Under the pieces are notes generated by a model, which was not told the origin of the DNA, did no database searches, and worked only from the letters and a program-made list of their open reading frames with translations. Of a stretch of DNA of 64,000 bases, positions 8,332-17,800 are shown piece after piece; position 1 is the stretch's first letter; every line of letters starts with the position of its first letter. Position numbers and translations under genes: made by a program. Source of the DNA: M3007 sp044350425 (GTDB lineage: Bacteria > Bacteroidota > Bacteroidia > Chitinophagales > Saprospiraceae); assembly GCA_044350425.1 (NCBI GenBank), contig JBILHS010000012.1:1-64000 (forward strand), in the 5' to 3' direction.

Positions 8332-8596
8332 TAAAGAGGCTGTCTCACAAATCTCGTGTGAGGATAGAATGCGCCTTAGAGTGTGTCACTTTAGCCGCGT
8401 AGCGGCCTAACGTCGGTAGAAATTATTAATGATAAGTCGATAAGGTGCAGAGCACCGGAACATTTTGCCAAGAGTTCCGGCGCTCTGCACCTCCGAACCG
8501 GTTCTATATTCGATTTCTACCGACGTTAAGCCGCGCTGCGGCAAAGTGACAAAGCAGAATTAAGGACATTCCACTACTTGTGACACAGCCTCTTTA
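8332..8596. mobile_element. MITE-like long imperfect palindrome
   Basis: No gene lies between 8317 and 8640; the gap is filled by one large nested inverted repeat. The outer arms are TAAAGAGGCTGT (8332-8343) and ACAGCCTCTTTA (8585-8596), a perfect match. The middle arms are 8387-8423 and 8513-8548 (CACTTTAGCCGCG against CGCGGCTTAA/GCGGCAAAGTG, and CGTCGGTAGAAAT against ATTTCTACCGACG). The inner arms are GTGCAGAGCACCGGAAC (8445-8461) and GTTCCGGCGCTCTGCAC (8474-8490). It encodes no protein. The ends share GGCTGTCTCA with hairpins at 44940 and 56124. A non-autonomous transposon, a REP-like element, or a long bidirectional terminator would all fit. Confidence 0.65.
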
Positions 8597-8640
8597 TTTT
8601 TGAAATTGTCCGAAGCCAGATGTCAAAACAACCAGATTTT

Positions 8641-9381
8641 TTACCAAACCTGCCCCGGATAGGTGCGTTGTATATGCTGCATTTCAGCCAGCAAAAAGCC
8701 CAGGTGTTCGGAGTGCCTTCCTTGTTTCCCACCGCTTTGCATCCAGGTATTGGTGGGGATGCTCAGGGTAGCTTCATCGAGTATTTCAGTTACCTTCTTT
8801 TCCCACAAGACTTTGATATCCAACAAATTGGGTGCGATACCCTGTTCTGCCATTTCCAGGTCTATTGCATCCGGCGTGGTGAGTTCACCGGTGAAAGGCC
8901 AGAGCGTATTCACAGCGGATTGCATTTTTTGTTTGCTCAATTCCGTTCCATCACCGAGCCTTACGACCCATTCTGAGGAAAAACGCAGGTGATAGGTCGC
9001 TTCTTTCAGTGCTTTTTCAGCGATGTCGGCCAGACGTTGATCTGAACTCTGTCGTAGTGCCTGAAGCTGGTAATAGTTGAACACATCAAAGAAGAACTGC
9101 CTTACAATGGTCTGTCCGAAGTCGCCATTAGGACGCTCCACTAACAGGCAATTCCTAAATTCAGGTGCATCTCGAAAATAGGCAATATCGTCTTCGGAAC
9201 GGCTTTTCCCTTCTATTTCCCCTGCATAGCTGAGGTACATACGGGTTTGGCCCAGTAAATCGAGTGCAATGTTGGTCAACGCGATATCCTGTTCCAGGAC
9301 AGGGCCGTGGCCGCACCATTCGCTGAGGCGCTGTGAGAGTATAAGCGTATTGTCGCCGAGGCGGAGGAGATATTCTAGCAT
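8641..9381 (-). CDS. paaC: phenylacetyl-CoA epoxidase subunit PaaC-like protein
   Basis: A 246-residue helical protein with the PaaC signatures LGDNTLILSQRLSEWCGHGP, DIALTNIALDLLGQTR, QLSSD-type KEATYHLRF and a C-terminal HSEHLGFLLAEMQ. In phenylacetate degradation PaaC is the structural, ferritin-like non-catalytic partner of PaaA in the diiron monooxygenase that epoxidises phenylacetyl-CoA. PaaA, B, D and E normally sit next to it, but here the upstream neighbour is a LacI regulator and downstream is a non-coding palindrome. The gene is therefore isolated in this window, with its own promoter at 9402-9432. Either the other subunits lie elsewhere or this copy has another role. Confidence 0.88.
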   Translation of the reverse strand: MLEYLLRLGDNTLILSQRLSEWCGHGPVLEQDIALTNIALDLLGQTRMYLSYAGEIEGKSRSEDDIAYFRDAPEFRNCLLVERPNGDFGQTIVRQFFFDVFNYYQLQALRQSSDQRLADIAEKALKEATYHLRFSSEWVVRLGDGTELSKQKMQSAVNTLWPFTGELTTPDAIDLEMAEQGIAPNLLDIKVLWEKKVTEILDEATLSIPTNTWMQSGGKQGRHSEHLGFLLAEMQHIQRTYPGQVW

Positions 9382-9401
9382 GGTTGGATCTAAATGGAGC
9401 G

Positions 9402-9432
9402 CAAAAATACAACGACTTACACGACCATTAAA
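9402..9432 (-). promoter_or_regulatory. Bacteroidota-type promoter for paaC
   Basis: On the minus strand: TTTA at 9429-9432, a 19-bp spacer, then TATTTTTG at 9402-9409, 20 bp before the paaC ATG. This is close to the consensus TTTG-N19-TAnnTTTG. It overlaps the last codons of the LacI gene, so paaC can be transcribed independently of lacI. Confidence 0.6.
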
Positions 9433-10505
9433 GGAGATTGTACGGTTCCGCTCAGATAATATTCTGCATTCTCTTTTACGATGATATCCAGCGGCAGGTA
9501 AAGGATACGCTGGGTTTTCTTTTTCAGGATCAGTTGGTTTACGATGGTCAGGATTCCATAATACCCCTGGTGCCAGGCATTTTGATTGATCAGGAATTGG
9601 ATCTTCCCGGCTTCAAGCAGTCGCAGGTTGGGAGCAATCAAGTCAAATCCTACAATTTTGGCCTTTTTCAAAAATGCAGGAGGAAGTGCCTCTACCAATT
9701 TATAGGCGCGTGAATTGGTTACAAAAAAGCCCTTAAGCTGTGGATTTTCTTCTAATTGTTCCTCTGCCCAGGCCTTCATCTTTTGCGGATCATCAAAGTC
9801 TTCCTGAACTGCAGTGTGAATGAAGACAGACTTTTTTTCAATGCCATTGAAAAAATCCTTGAATCCTCTTTCTTTTTCCTGTAGGTGCCTTGCACTTGCC
9901 ACCTCTTTGTCCAGGTTGACCAGCAAGGCATGATCTCCGTCATTCAGGCCGAAATTGAGGAGTCGCCCGGCAAGCACACCACTCTGGTAAGAGTCCTGGC
10001 CAATATAAGTAAGCTCATCATTATCTTCTATCTGCGTATTGATCAAAACAATAGGGATATTACGCTGGGCGCATTCAGCAAAAAGGAATTGGGCTTCCTT
10101 TAAAAACAAGGGGGCGACCAAAACTGCGTCCGGTTGGGTTTCAAGCACTTTTGAAACGGTAGAAAGGAAGGTTTGGGGCTCAAAAATCGGGAAGAAATAG
10201 AATTCAACCATTGCTCCATAGTGGCGTACCGACTCAGCGGCGCGTTCCACCCCTTCTTTGGGCTGTTCCCAATATGGATCCGTGCGGTAATCTGGCAGTA
10301 TGACTGCAATACTGGTGGCTTTTCTGTTGTGCGCCAGGGTACGAGCCGCAATATTCGGCTCATAGCCCATTTCTTCCATCACCAGCTCAATTTTTTCCCG
10401 CAACGCAGCAGATACATGACCACGTTTGTGAATCACCCGATCCACCGTTCCGCTGGATACCCCTACACGTTCAGCAATGTCTTTGATCCTGATTGGTTCT
10501 GCCAT
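9417..10505 (-). CDS. LacI-family transcriptional regulator
   Basis: A 362-residue repressor-type protein. Residues 6-27 form the LacI helix-turn-helix (IKDIAERVGVSSGTVDRVIH), followed by the hinge helix (EPNIAARTLAHNRK). The rest is a periplasmic-binding-protein-like sugar sensor (SIAVILPDYRTDPYW, VLINTQIEDND, GQDSYQSGVLAGRLL). It is transcribed away from the nagB-PhyH-MFS-SusCD genes, and two palindromes with the LacI-type central CG lie between them. It most likely controls that locus in response to an imported sugar or its phosphate. The ligand cannot be read from the sequence. The SSGTVDRV form of the recognition helix differs from the common TVSRVLN. Confidence 0.9.
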   Translation of the reverse strand: MAEPIRIKDIAERVGVSSGTVDRVIHKRGHVSAALREKIELVMEEMGYEPNIAARTLAHNRKATSIAVILPDYRTDPYWEQPKEGVERAAESVRHYGAMVEFYFFPIFEPQTFLSTVSKVLETQPDAVLVAPLFLKEAQFLFAECAQRNIPIVLINTQIEDNDELTYIGQDSYQSGVLAGRLLNFGLNDGDHALLVNLDKEVASARHLQEKERGFKDFFNGIEKKSVFIHTAVQEDFDDPQKMKAWAEEQLEENPQLKGFFVTNSRAYKLVEALPPAFLKKAKIVGFDLIAPNLRLLEAGKIQFLINQNAWHQGYYGILTIVNQLILKKKTQRILYLPLDIIVKENAEYYLSGTVQSPLMVV

Positions 10506-10556
10506 AGAATATAGGATTTAAATTTGGGTGCAGCCAGATGATTCGCCAAAAACCTT

Positions 10557-10602
10557 CCTTAACTGCTTCTTGTAAGCGTTGTCTAAAAACAAGCAGTTAA
10601 GG
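10557..10602. repeat. inverted repeat upstream of the LacI gene
   Basis: CCTTAACTGCTT (10557-10568) and AAGCAGTTAAGG (10591-10602) are perfect 12-bp inverted arms separated by 22 bp, about 52 bp before the LacI start codon. There is no T-run on either side, so a terminator is unlikely. A leader hairpin or a binding site for another regulator is possible. Confidence 0.55.
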
Positions 10603-10663
10603 TAGCCTTATTTGAGATAAAACTCCATTTTTAATAAAAGCAAATTTCCAAACAATATTAATA

Positions 10664-10713
10664 CCGTGTACGCACACGGAAGAAATAAAAAAATTCCGTG
10701 TGCGTACACGGAA
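10664..10713. promoter_or_regulatory. twin LacI-type operators
   Basis: Two near-identical palindromes, CCGTGTACGCACACGG (10664-10679) and TTCCGTGTGCGTACACGGAA (10694-10713), share the consensus CCGTGTnCGnACACGG with a central CG, as is typical of LacI-family sites. Their centres are 32 bp apart, about three helical turns, so two dimers would lie on the same face. The second covers the position where a -33 element for the nagB promoter would be. The sites are in the divergent region between the LacI regulator and the sugar locus, so repression of nagB and perhaps autoregulation is inferred. Confidence 0.8.
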
Positions 10714-10729
10714 TACAAAAACAGTGATT

Positions 10730-10737
10730 TACATTTG
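10730..10737 (+). promoter_or_regulatory. -7 promoter element of the nagB operon
   Basis: TACATTTG matches TAnnTTTG and lies 55 bp before the nagB-like ATG. The 19-bp-upstream position falls inside operator 2 and lacks TTTG. Confidence 0.6.
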
Positions 10738-10792
10738 ACCCTGCCAAACATAAAATCTCATATTAAAGCTGGAAAAACTGTTTTACAACGCA

Positions 10793-12730
10793 ATGAGAAT
10801 CAAGGAAAAAGAATCTGTGGACTACCTGAAATACGAGCTTAAAATTTTTGAGAAGCTCCCGGTTAAAGTATGGAACGACCCACTGGAAGCTTCAAAACAC
10901 GTTGCTAAAAGCATCGCGCTGGCCATTCGTCAAAAGCAGCAGGATGGGGAAAAAATTGTCCTGGGCCTTGCTACCGGCAGTACTCCGATCAAGGTTTATG
11001 AAGAATTGGTCAGACTTCATAAACAAGAAGGTCTAAGCTTCCAAAATGTGATCACATTCAACCTGGACGAGTATTACCCAATGCCTAAAGAGGCCAGGCA
11101 GAGTTACTGGAGGTTCATGCACGAATACCTTTTTGACCACATCGACATTCCTCCTGCAAACATCCATATCCCGGATGGCACCATACCGATGGAGGGTATT
11201 TCCGCCTATTGTGAACATTATGAAAAGCTGATCGATCTTGCCGGCGGAATAGACATCCAGCTTTTAGGCATCGGTCGCACCGGACACATTGGTTTTAACG
11301 AACCCGGTGCCTGGGAGTCCTCCCCTACCCGTATGGTCCGACTGGATCATCTCACACGTCATGACGCCGCACGGGACTTTCAAAGCGAAGACGATGTACC
11401 TTACCGTGCCATCACGATGGGTGTCGGAAGTATCTTTAAAGCCCGCACCATTTATCTCCTAGCTTTCGGACAACACAAAGCACATATCATCCAACAGGCT
11501 ATAGAAGGAGAAATTACGCACTCTGTGCCTGCTTCATTTTTGCAAAAACACCCCAATACAAAAGTCATACTGGACAAAAGTGCCTCCGAAGAGTTGACCA
11601 AAATGAAATCGCCCTGGCTGGCAGGTATTTGTGAATGGAACGATGATCTGATTTGTAAAGCTGTAGTCTGGCTTGCTCAAAAAACAGGAAAACCCATTCT
11701 CAAACTCACCGACGAGGATTACAACGAACATGGTCTTAGTGATTTGATCATAGAAGAAGCAAACTCTTACGAACTGAACATCCGCATTTTCAACCGCTTG
11801 CAACGAACCATCACAGGCTGGCCTGGTGGCAAACCTAATGCAGATGACTCTCACCGACCCGAACGTGCTAAGCCCGCCCATAAACGGATCATTCTGTTTA
11901 GCCCTCACCCCGATGATGATGTCATTTCAATGGGTGGCACTTTTCAAAGGCTGGTAGATCAAGGGCATGATATCCACGTCGCATACCAAACCTCCGGTAA
12001 CATTGCGGTACATGATTTTGATGCGCTGCGTTATGCAGAGTTCATGCTGGAGTTCGGAGAAACGCAAAAGACGCTGAGTGAGGAAAACCGCCAACTCTAC
12101 AAAAAGGTCATCCATTTCCTAAACACAAAAGGCGCCGCCGAGCTGGACATTCCGGAAGTTCGCAGCATCAAAGGCCTTATCCGCAGAGGCGAAGCTCGCG
12201 GGGGAGCTCGTTTTACAGGGCTTACTGACGACCATATACACTTCCTTGACATGCCGTTTTACGAGACTGGCGCAACCAGAAAGCTGCCACTTGGGGAGGC
12301 CGACATTCAAGTGATCGTTGACCTGATCGAACGAATAAAACCGCATCAGGTGTACGCCGCAGGTGACCTTGCTGACCCGCATGGTACCCACCGGGTTTGC
12401 CTGGACGCTATTTTCGAAGCGTTCAACCGCCTCAAAAGCAATGCCTGGATGAAAGACTGCTGGCTTTGGATGTACCGGGGTGCCTGGCATGAATGGGCCG
12501 TGCATGAAATTGAAATGGCCGTGCCTATGAGTCCGCAACAGCTGCGAAAAAAACGTCAGGCCATCTTTATGCACCAAAGTCAAAAGGACCGCCCACCATT
12601 TCCTGGTGACGATAGCCGCGAATTCTGGCAACGTGCTGAAGATAGAAACCGTGAGTCTGCCATGATGTACCGTGCACTTGGACTGGCAGAATATGAGGCC
12701 ATGGAAGCTTTTGTTCGTTGGAAAGGATGA
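10793..12730 (+). CDS. nagB: glucosamine-6-phosphate deaminase fused to a PIG-L/LmbE deacetylase domain
   Basis: A 645-residue two-domain protein. Residues 20-330 are NagB, which converts glucosamine-6-phosphate to fructose-6-phosphate and ammonia; visible motifs are LATGSTP (about 60), FNLDEYYP (about 90) and GRTGHIGFNEPG (about 161). Residues 365-640 are a PIG-L/LmbE-type zinc deacetylase with SPHPDDDVISMGG (about 370) and a distal HGTHR motif. Both halves keep their hallmark residues, so one polypeptide could deacetylate and then deaminate an amino sugar. Such fusions are known in Bacteroidota. It is the first gene after the twin operators. Its stop codon overlaps the possible ATG of the next gene (ATGA), a sign of translational coupling. 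Confidence 0.92.
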   Translation: MRIKEKESVDYLKYELKIFEKLPVKVWNDPLEASKHVAKSIALAIRQKQQDGEKIVLGLATGSTPIKVYEELVRLHKQEGLSFQNVITFNLDEYYPMPKEARQSYWRFMHEYLFDHIDIPPANIHIPDGTIPMEGISAYCEHYEKLIDLAGGIDIQLLGIGRTGHIGFNEPGAWESSPTRMVRLDHLTRHDAARDFQSEDDVPYRAITMGVGSIFKARTIYLLAFGQHKAHIIQQAIEGEITHSVPASFLQKHPNTKVILDKSASEELTKMKSPWLAGICEWNDDLICKAVVWLAQKTGKPILKLTDEDYNEHGLSDLIIEEANSYELNIRIFNRLQRTITGWPGGKPNADDSHRPERAKPAHKRIILFSPHPDDDVISMGGTFQRLVDQGHDIHVAYQTSGNIAVHDFDALRYAEFMLEFGETQKTLSEENRQLYKKVIHFLNTKGAAELDIPEVRSIKGLIRRGEARGGARFTGLTDDHIHFLDMPFYETGATRKLPLGEADIQVIVDLIERIKPHQVYAAGDLADPHGTHRVCLDAIFEAFNRLKSNAWMKDCWLWMYRGAWHEWAVHEIEMAVPMSPQQLRKKRQAIFMHQSQKDRPPFPGDDSREFWQRAEDRNRESAMMYRALGLAEYEAMEAFVRWKG

Positions 12731-13530
12731 TCAAAACCGACCATAATTCTCAGCAACAGATAAATATGAGCCTTACTTCAACTCAAATCGATTTTTTTGA
12801 GAAAAACGGATATCTCCAGATCGAGGATATTCTTAAGCCTGATGAACTTGGGCAGTACCAAAAGATTTACGATCAATTCCTCGACGGAACCATCAACACT
12901 TCCGGGAATCGAACCGACCTGGGTATCGGATTAGGGGATCAGAATGATCCCGGGGAAAAGATCACACAGATCATGTGGCCCAGTGATTTTGCGCCTTTGC
13001 TCGAAATGCCTTACCATCAAAGAGTGCTTCAGATTGCCCGGGAACTTATGGGCAAAGACCTCGACATGGATTTTGATATGATGATCAACAAGGCTCCACA
13101 TACCAATACGCCTACCCCATGGCATCAGGACGCAGCTTATTGGGTGGATATGCCAGATAAACGCGCGGTAAGTTGCTGGCTGGCGCTGGATCCGGCCACT
13201 GTAGAAAATGGCTGTATGTGGTATGTACCAGGGTCACATTTAAGCCCAATGCGTCCACATCAGAGTGCAGCTAAAGGAGGTGCCTTAATGTGTGAGGCTT
13301 TTGAAGAAGAAGGCATCAGTATCCCTCTGCGTCCGGGTTCTTGTGTGCTCCATCACGGAGGGACCTTGCATTACAGCAGAGGAAATAGTACAGGCGCGAA
13401 TAGAAGAGCACTTATCATCAACCTCAGGCCAAAGGCCATGATCGATCTGGAACGTGCCCAGGGCTTCGACCATGGCCGGACAGGTGGTGCAGCTGATCGC
13501 AAAGTCCGCAATTCAAACGCAGAGAACTAG
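12727..13530 (+). CDS. phytanoyl-CoA dioxygenase (PhyH) family oxygenase
   Basis: A 267-residue Fe(II)/2-oxoglutarate oxygenase if started at the ATG overlapping the nagB stop, or 254 residues from the ATG at 12766, where family similarity (SLTSTQIDFFEKNGYLQI) begins. The metal ligands are visible as WHQDAAYW (H-x-D, about residue 132) and the distal histidine in GGTLHYS; the 2-oxoglutarate arginine is probably in NRRALI. PhyH enzymes hydroxylate or oxidatively remove groups from small molecules, not only phytanoyl-CoA. Sitting between an amino-sugar deaminase and a sugar permease, it may remove an alkyl or other substituent from the sugar; this is inference. It was assigned on motifs and length. 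Confidence 0.86.
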   Translation: MIKTDHNSQQQINMSLTSTQIDFFEKNGYLQIEDILKPDELGQYQKIYDQFLDGTINTSGNRTDLGIGLGDQNDPGEKITQIMWPSDFAPLLEMPYHQRVLQIARELMGKDLDMDFDMMINKAPHTNTPTPWHQDAAYWVDMPDKRAVSCWLALDPATVENGCMWYVPGSHLSPMRPHQSAAKGGALMCEAFEEEGISIPLRPGSCVLHHGGTLHYSRGNSTGANRRALIINLRPKAMIDLERAQGFDHGRTGGAADRKVRNSNAEN

Positions 13531-13536
13531 CATATC

Positions 13537-14823
13537 ATGGAAAAAGCACCCACCATTCAAAATCAGAGCCATCGCAGTGCACTCGTGCTGCTGGGTATGC
13601 TTTTTTTTGTCTTTGGTTTTTTCAGCTGGATAAATGCAGTACTCATACCCTATTTTAAGCTGATTTGTAGCCTGAATGCGTCCCAGTCCATGTTGGTGGC
13701 ATTTGCATTTTATATCTCTTATTTTGTAATGGCGATTCCCAGTTCCTGGGTTTTGCGCAGAACAGGGTTAAAAAACGGAATGACTGCAGGCCTGGTTGTA
13801 ATGGCGTTGGGAGCATTGATATTTATCCCTGCAGCGATGCAGCGGGCCTACCCTTTGTTTTTGGTTGCATTGTTTGTACAAGCCACAGGATTAACCCTTT
13901 TACAAACGGCCTCCAACCCTTATATCACCATTCTTGGGCCACTCAATCGGGCAGCGCAAAGAATCAGCATCATGGGCATCTGTAATAAACTGGCTGGTGC
14001 TGTAGCACCCTTGACCCTGATAGATGTCCTAACTAAAAGCGATGACGAGGTAGATACGATCCACCGCCAATTGCCCTCTATGCCGCTGGCTGATCAGACC
14101 TTGCTATTCGATGAGCTTTCTGCACGATTGATCCTACCTTATGCCGTGATGACAGCATTCCTGCTTGCCCTCGGTCTTTTGGTTAGATATTCCAGTCTTC
14201 CGGAATTAGAAGAGCCTGAATCCGAAAGCACTGACCAAGCTGCCAAAAGCAGTATTTTTCAATATCCGCACTTATTATTGGGAGCAATGACGATTTTTTG
14301 CGGTGTCAGCGTGGAAGTGTTGGCCGTAGATTCAATTATCGGGTATGGGCAGTACAAAGGCATGCTGTTTGAGGAAGCCCGGTATTTTGCCACCTATACC
14401 ATGCTCTTTATGATCAGCAGTTATCTGGTAGGTATTATTGCAACACCCAGATTTGTCCCCCAACGTCGCATGCTCCAGGGCACTGCAATCCTGGGGTTGT
14501 TATTTTCTATGGCTGTTTTGATGCTTCCTGGTCATGCTTCAGTATGGGCCGTGTCATTGTTGGGTTTATCCAATGCCCTGCTTTGGCCATCCATCTGGCC
14601 TTTAGCGCTGGATGGTTTGGGGCGCTTCACCAAACAGGGTTCTGCGCTGCTTATTATGGGTGTCGTGGGTGGTGCACTTACCCCTTTACTTTATGGACTT
14701 TTATCAGACCAGTTTAACCCACAACAAGCCTATTGGATCCTTTTACCCCTTTATGCCTTCATCCTTTTTTATGCATCATCCGGGTATCGGATCGGGAAGA
14801 TACTATCTGAAAAAACTAATTGA
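13537..14823 (+). CDS. sugar MFS transporter, FucP/NagP-like
   Basis: A 428-residue membrane protein with about 12 hydrophobic helices. It has FucP-family features: an N-terminal LFFVFGFFSWINAVLIPYF helix, FVQATGLTLLQTASNPYITILGP in helix 4-5, and R.GLKNG in the loop after helix 2. FucP/NagP permeases are proton symporters for fucose, N-acetylglucosamine or related sugars in the inner membrane. It starts 6 bp after the oxygenase gene and 40 bp before SusC, so it lies within the operon. With the NagB partner, N-acetylglucosamine or a substituted derivative is the likely substrate, though fucose-type sugars cannot be excluded. Confidence 0.88.
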   Translation: MEKAPTIQNQSHRSALVLLGMLFFVFGFFSWINAVLIPYFKLICSLNASQSMLVAFAFYISYFVMAIPSSWVLRRTGLKNGMTAGLVVMALGALIFIPAAMQRAYPLFLVALFVQATGLTLLQTASNPYITILGPLNRAAQRISIMGICNKLAGAVAPLTLIDVLTKSDDEVDTIHRQLPSMPLADQTLLFDELSARLILPYAVMTAFLLALGLLVRYSSLPELEEPESESTDQAAKSSIFQYPHLLLGAMTIFCGVSVEVLAVDSIIGYGQYKGMLFEEARYFATYTMLFMISSYLVGIIATPRFVPQRRMLQGTAILGLLFSMAVLMLPGHASVWAVSLLGLSNALLWPSIWPLALDGLGRFTKQGSALLIMGVVGGALTPLLYGLLSDQFNPQQAYWILLPLYAFILFYASSGYRIGKILSEKTN

Positions 14824-14865
14824 GCATTTTTTATCCAATCTTTTTCACTAAACAACTCATTTTGT

Positions 14866-17800
14866 ATGAAAGTCTTTTTTACAAAAATGTCTGACAGGGG
14901 TCTGTTTAAGATTCCAGTGCTGCTCCTTTGTCTCGCATTGAGCGGGCAGGTGCTGGCACAGGCTGTCTCAGGCAAGGTGACAGACAGCGCCACGGGCGAA
15001 GCGCTCATCGGCGCTTCTATCAATGAAGCGGGTACACGCAACAGTACATTGACAGATGTGGATGGCAACTATCGCCTCACGGTCAGCAGCACTTCAGGCA
15101 CGCTTGTAGTCAGTTATGTAGGCTACGAAACGGTACGGATTCCAATGGCTGGGAATACTACCGTAAACATTTCCATGGCCGGAAGTTCTGTACTTGACGA
15201 AGTGGTCGTTACTGCTCTTGGTATTTCCCGTGAGAAAAAATCGCTTAGCTACTCTGCCACAGAGATCAGCACCGAAGAATTAAATCGCGTTAAAGATCCC
15301 AGCTTTGTCAATTCACTTTCTGGTAAAGTGGCCGGGGTTCAGATCAACCGAAGCGGGTCTGGCGTAGGTGGTTCTACCAGAGTGGTGTTGCGTGGTAGCA
15401 AATCTACCCGCGATAACAATGTGCTTTATGTAATAGATGGTATCCCAATGTTCAACTATTCTCCGGCACAGCCTGGTGATATCTGGGGACAATCGGCTGG
15501 TTCCGGCTCACCGGGTTCAGACGGTGGTGATGCGATCTCGAACCTCAACTCTGAGGATATTGAAAGCTCTACAGTCTTGAAAGGTGCGTCTGCGGCTGCA
15601 CTTTATGGCTCTCAGGCTGCCAACGGGGTGATCCTGATTACCACCAAAAAAGGCAAACCTGGCATGACCACGGTGAATTTCTCCTCTAATCTGACTACAG
15701 AGAATCCCATTGAATTGCCTGAACTTCAATTCTCCTACAATCAAACTGCACCTGGTTCATTGGACAGCTGGGGCACACGCGCTGCCAGCCCGGACCATGT
15801 GAAGGACTTTTTCCAAACCGGAACTACCCTGATCAATTCCTTGTCTCTGACAGGCGGCAATTCAACGGCACAGTCCTATTTTTCTTTTGCACACACGGGG
15901 GCTAAAGGAATTGTTCCAACCAGTAACCTCCAGCGTTACAACCTTAATTTCAGGGAGACCGCTAATTTCTTTAAGAACAAACTGAATCTTAGCGCGAACC
16001 TGAATTACGTACACCAGACCGGCAAAAACCGTCAGACTTCTGGTTTGTACTACAATCCCCTTACCGGTCTGTATTTCTTCCCACGCGGACTTGATTTTCA
16101 GGAGTATACAGACAATTATGAAACGTTTTCTTCTGCACGGAATACCAATGTGCAGAACTGGACCGCAGATCAGGACAACCAGCAAAATCCTTACTGGATC
16201 CTCAACCGTGTACCACGGGAAGATTCACGTGACCGTATGATCGCTATGGTGACCGGTATGTGGAAATTTAACAACTGGCTTAGTTTCCAGCTGCGTGGTT
16301 CTGCCGACAAGACCTACGACAAAAACGATCTAAAAGCTTATGCGTCTACCCAGACAACACTGGCAGATGCAAATGGTCGTTACATCCAGTCTAAGAATGA
16401 AGGTTCTTCCAGCTACGGTGATGCATTGTTTATCATTGATCGCCCTTCTGAGAAAATCGGATTCAATGCCGTGATTGGTACAAGCATTTACGATACTCGT
16501 CTTGGCACTCAGTTTATTGATTCCAAAGGTGCTGACCTGCGTTTTGCCAATGTGTTCAGCCTTCAGAATATCAAGCAGCCCGGAGCAAGCATTGCAGAAG
16601 GCCTGACCCGCCAGCAATTACAATCCGTTTTTGCCAGTGCACAAATTGGTTACAAAAGCATGGTTTACCTGGATGTGACCGGCCGCAACGACTGGTCTTC
16701 TACCCTGGCCTATACCAACAACACCTCGTTCTTCTATCCATCGGTAGGCCTCACTGGCATTCTGTCTGAAATGGTCACGATGAAAGGCATTGATTTCGCG
16801 AAAGTCCGCCTTTCTTATGCACAGGTGGGCAATGGTGTTTCTATTTATGACACCAATCCGCTCAATACCATCAGTTCTGTAAACGGCCTTCAGGTGAATA
16901 CCGTACGTCCATTGCCGGGAACAGAATTGAAGCCTGAATTATCTACTTCACTGGAAGCAGGTATTGATCTACGTACCTTACACAATCGCCTTGGATTCGA
17001 CATTACGTACTACAAATCGAATACTACCAATCAGCGCCTTTCTATTGCGGCTCCGTTTGGTTCAGGCTACACTGCCTATATCATCAACGCAGGTGATATC
17101 CAGAACAGCGGTATTGAAGCAATGATCAATTACACTCCGGTTCGTTCCAGCAAATTTGAATGGAATACCAGCCTGAACTTTACCCGCAACGTAAACAAAG
17201 TGGTAAAGCTGGATGATCGCCTGAGCGATGGGGTATTTACGATCTCTGGCGCAGGTGTAAACAACTACGCCATGGTGATCACCGAAGGTGGCCAATTTGG
17301 CGACATCCTGGGTAAAAAGTTTATGCGTGACGACAGAGGCAATATTATGCTGGATGCGGATAGCAAACCTATTTCAGGAGAATTTGGTATTGTTGGCAAT
17401 CCAAACCCGGACTTTATGCTCGGTTGGAACAACAATCTGAAATTTGGAAACTTCAACCTTGGATTCCTGATCGACGGTCGTTTTGGTGGTAAAGTAATGT
17501 CTATCACACAGGCAATGATCGATGAACTCGGTGTTTCACAGGCCTCTGCAGATGCGCGGAACAACGGTGGTATCGACGTAGGTGCTGTACGCCCTGACGG
17601 TTCAGCAGCAGGTAAGATCGATGCTCAAACCTGGTATCAAGCTGTGGGTGGCCGTGCAGGATTTACCGAAAACTATGTGTATGACGCTACGAATATCCGC
17701 TTCCGTGAACTTTCAATTGGCTATGCGATACCCAAGTCTTTGGTCAGCAAATCTAACTGCCTCTCTGCTGTCCGGATTTCTGTAGTCGGCCGCAACCTGT

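Noticed and set aside
12119..12631. 170-codon open frame on the minus strand inside nagB
   Set aside because: It lies opposite the PIG-L domain, whose motifs are intact on the plus strand.
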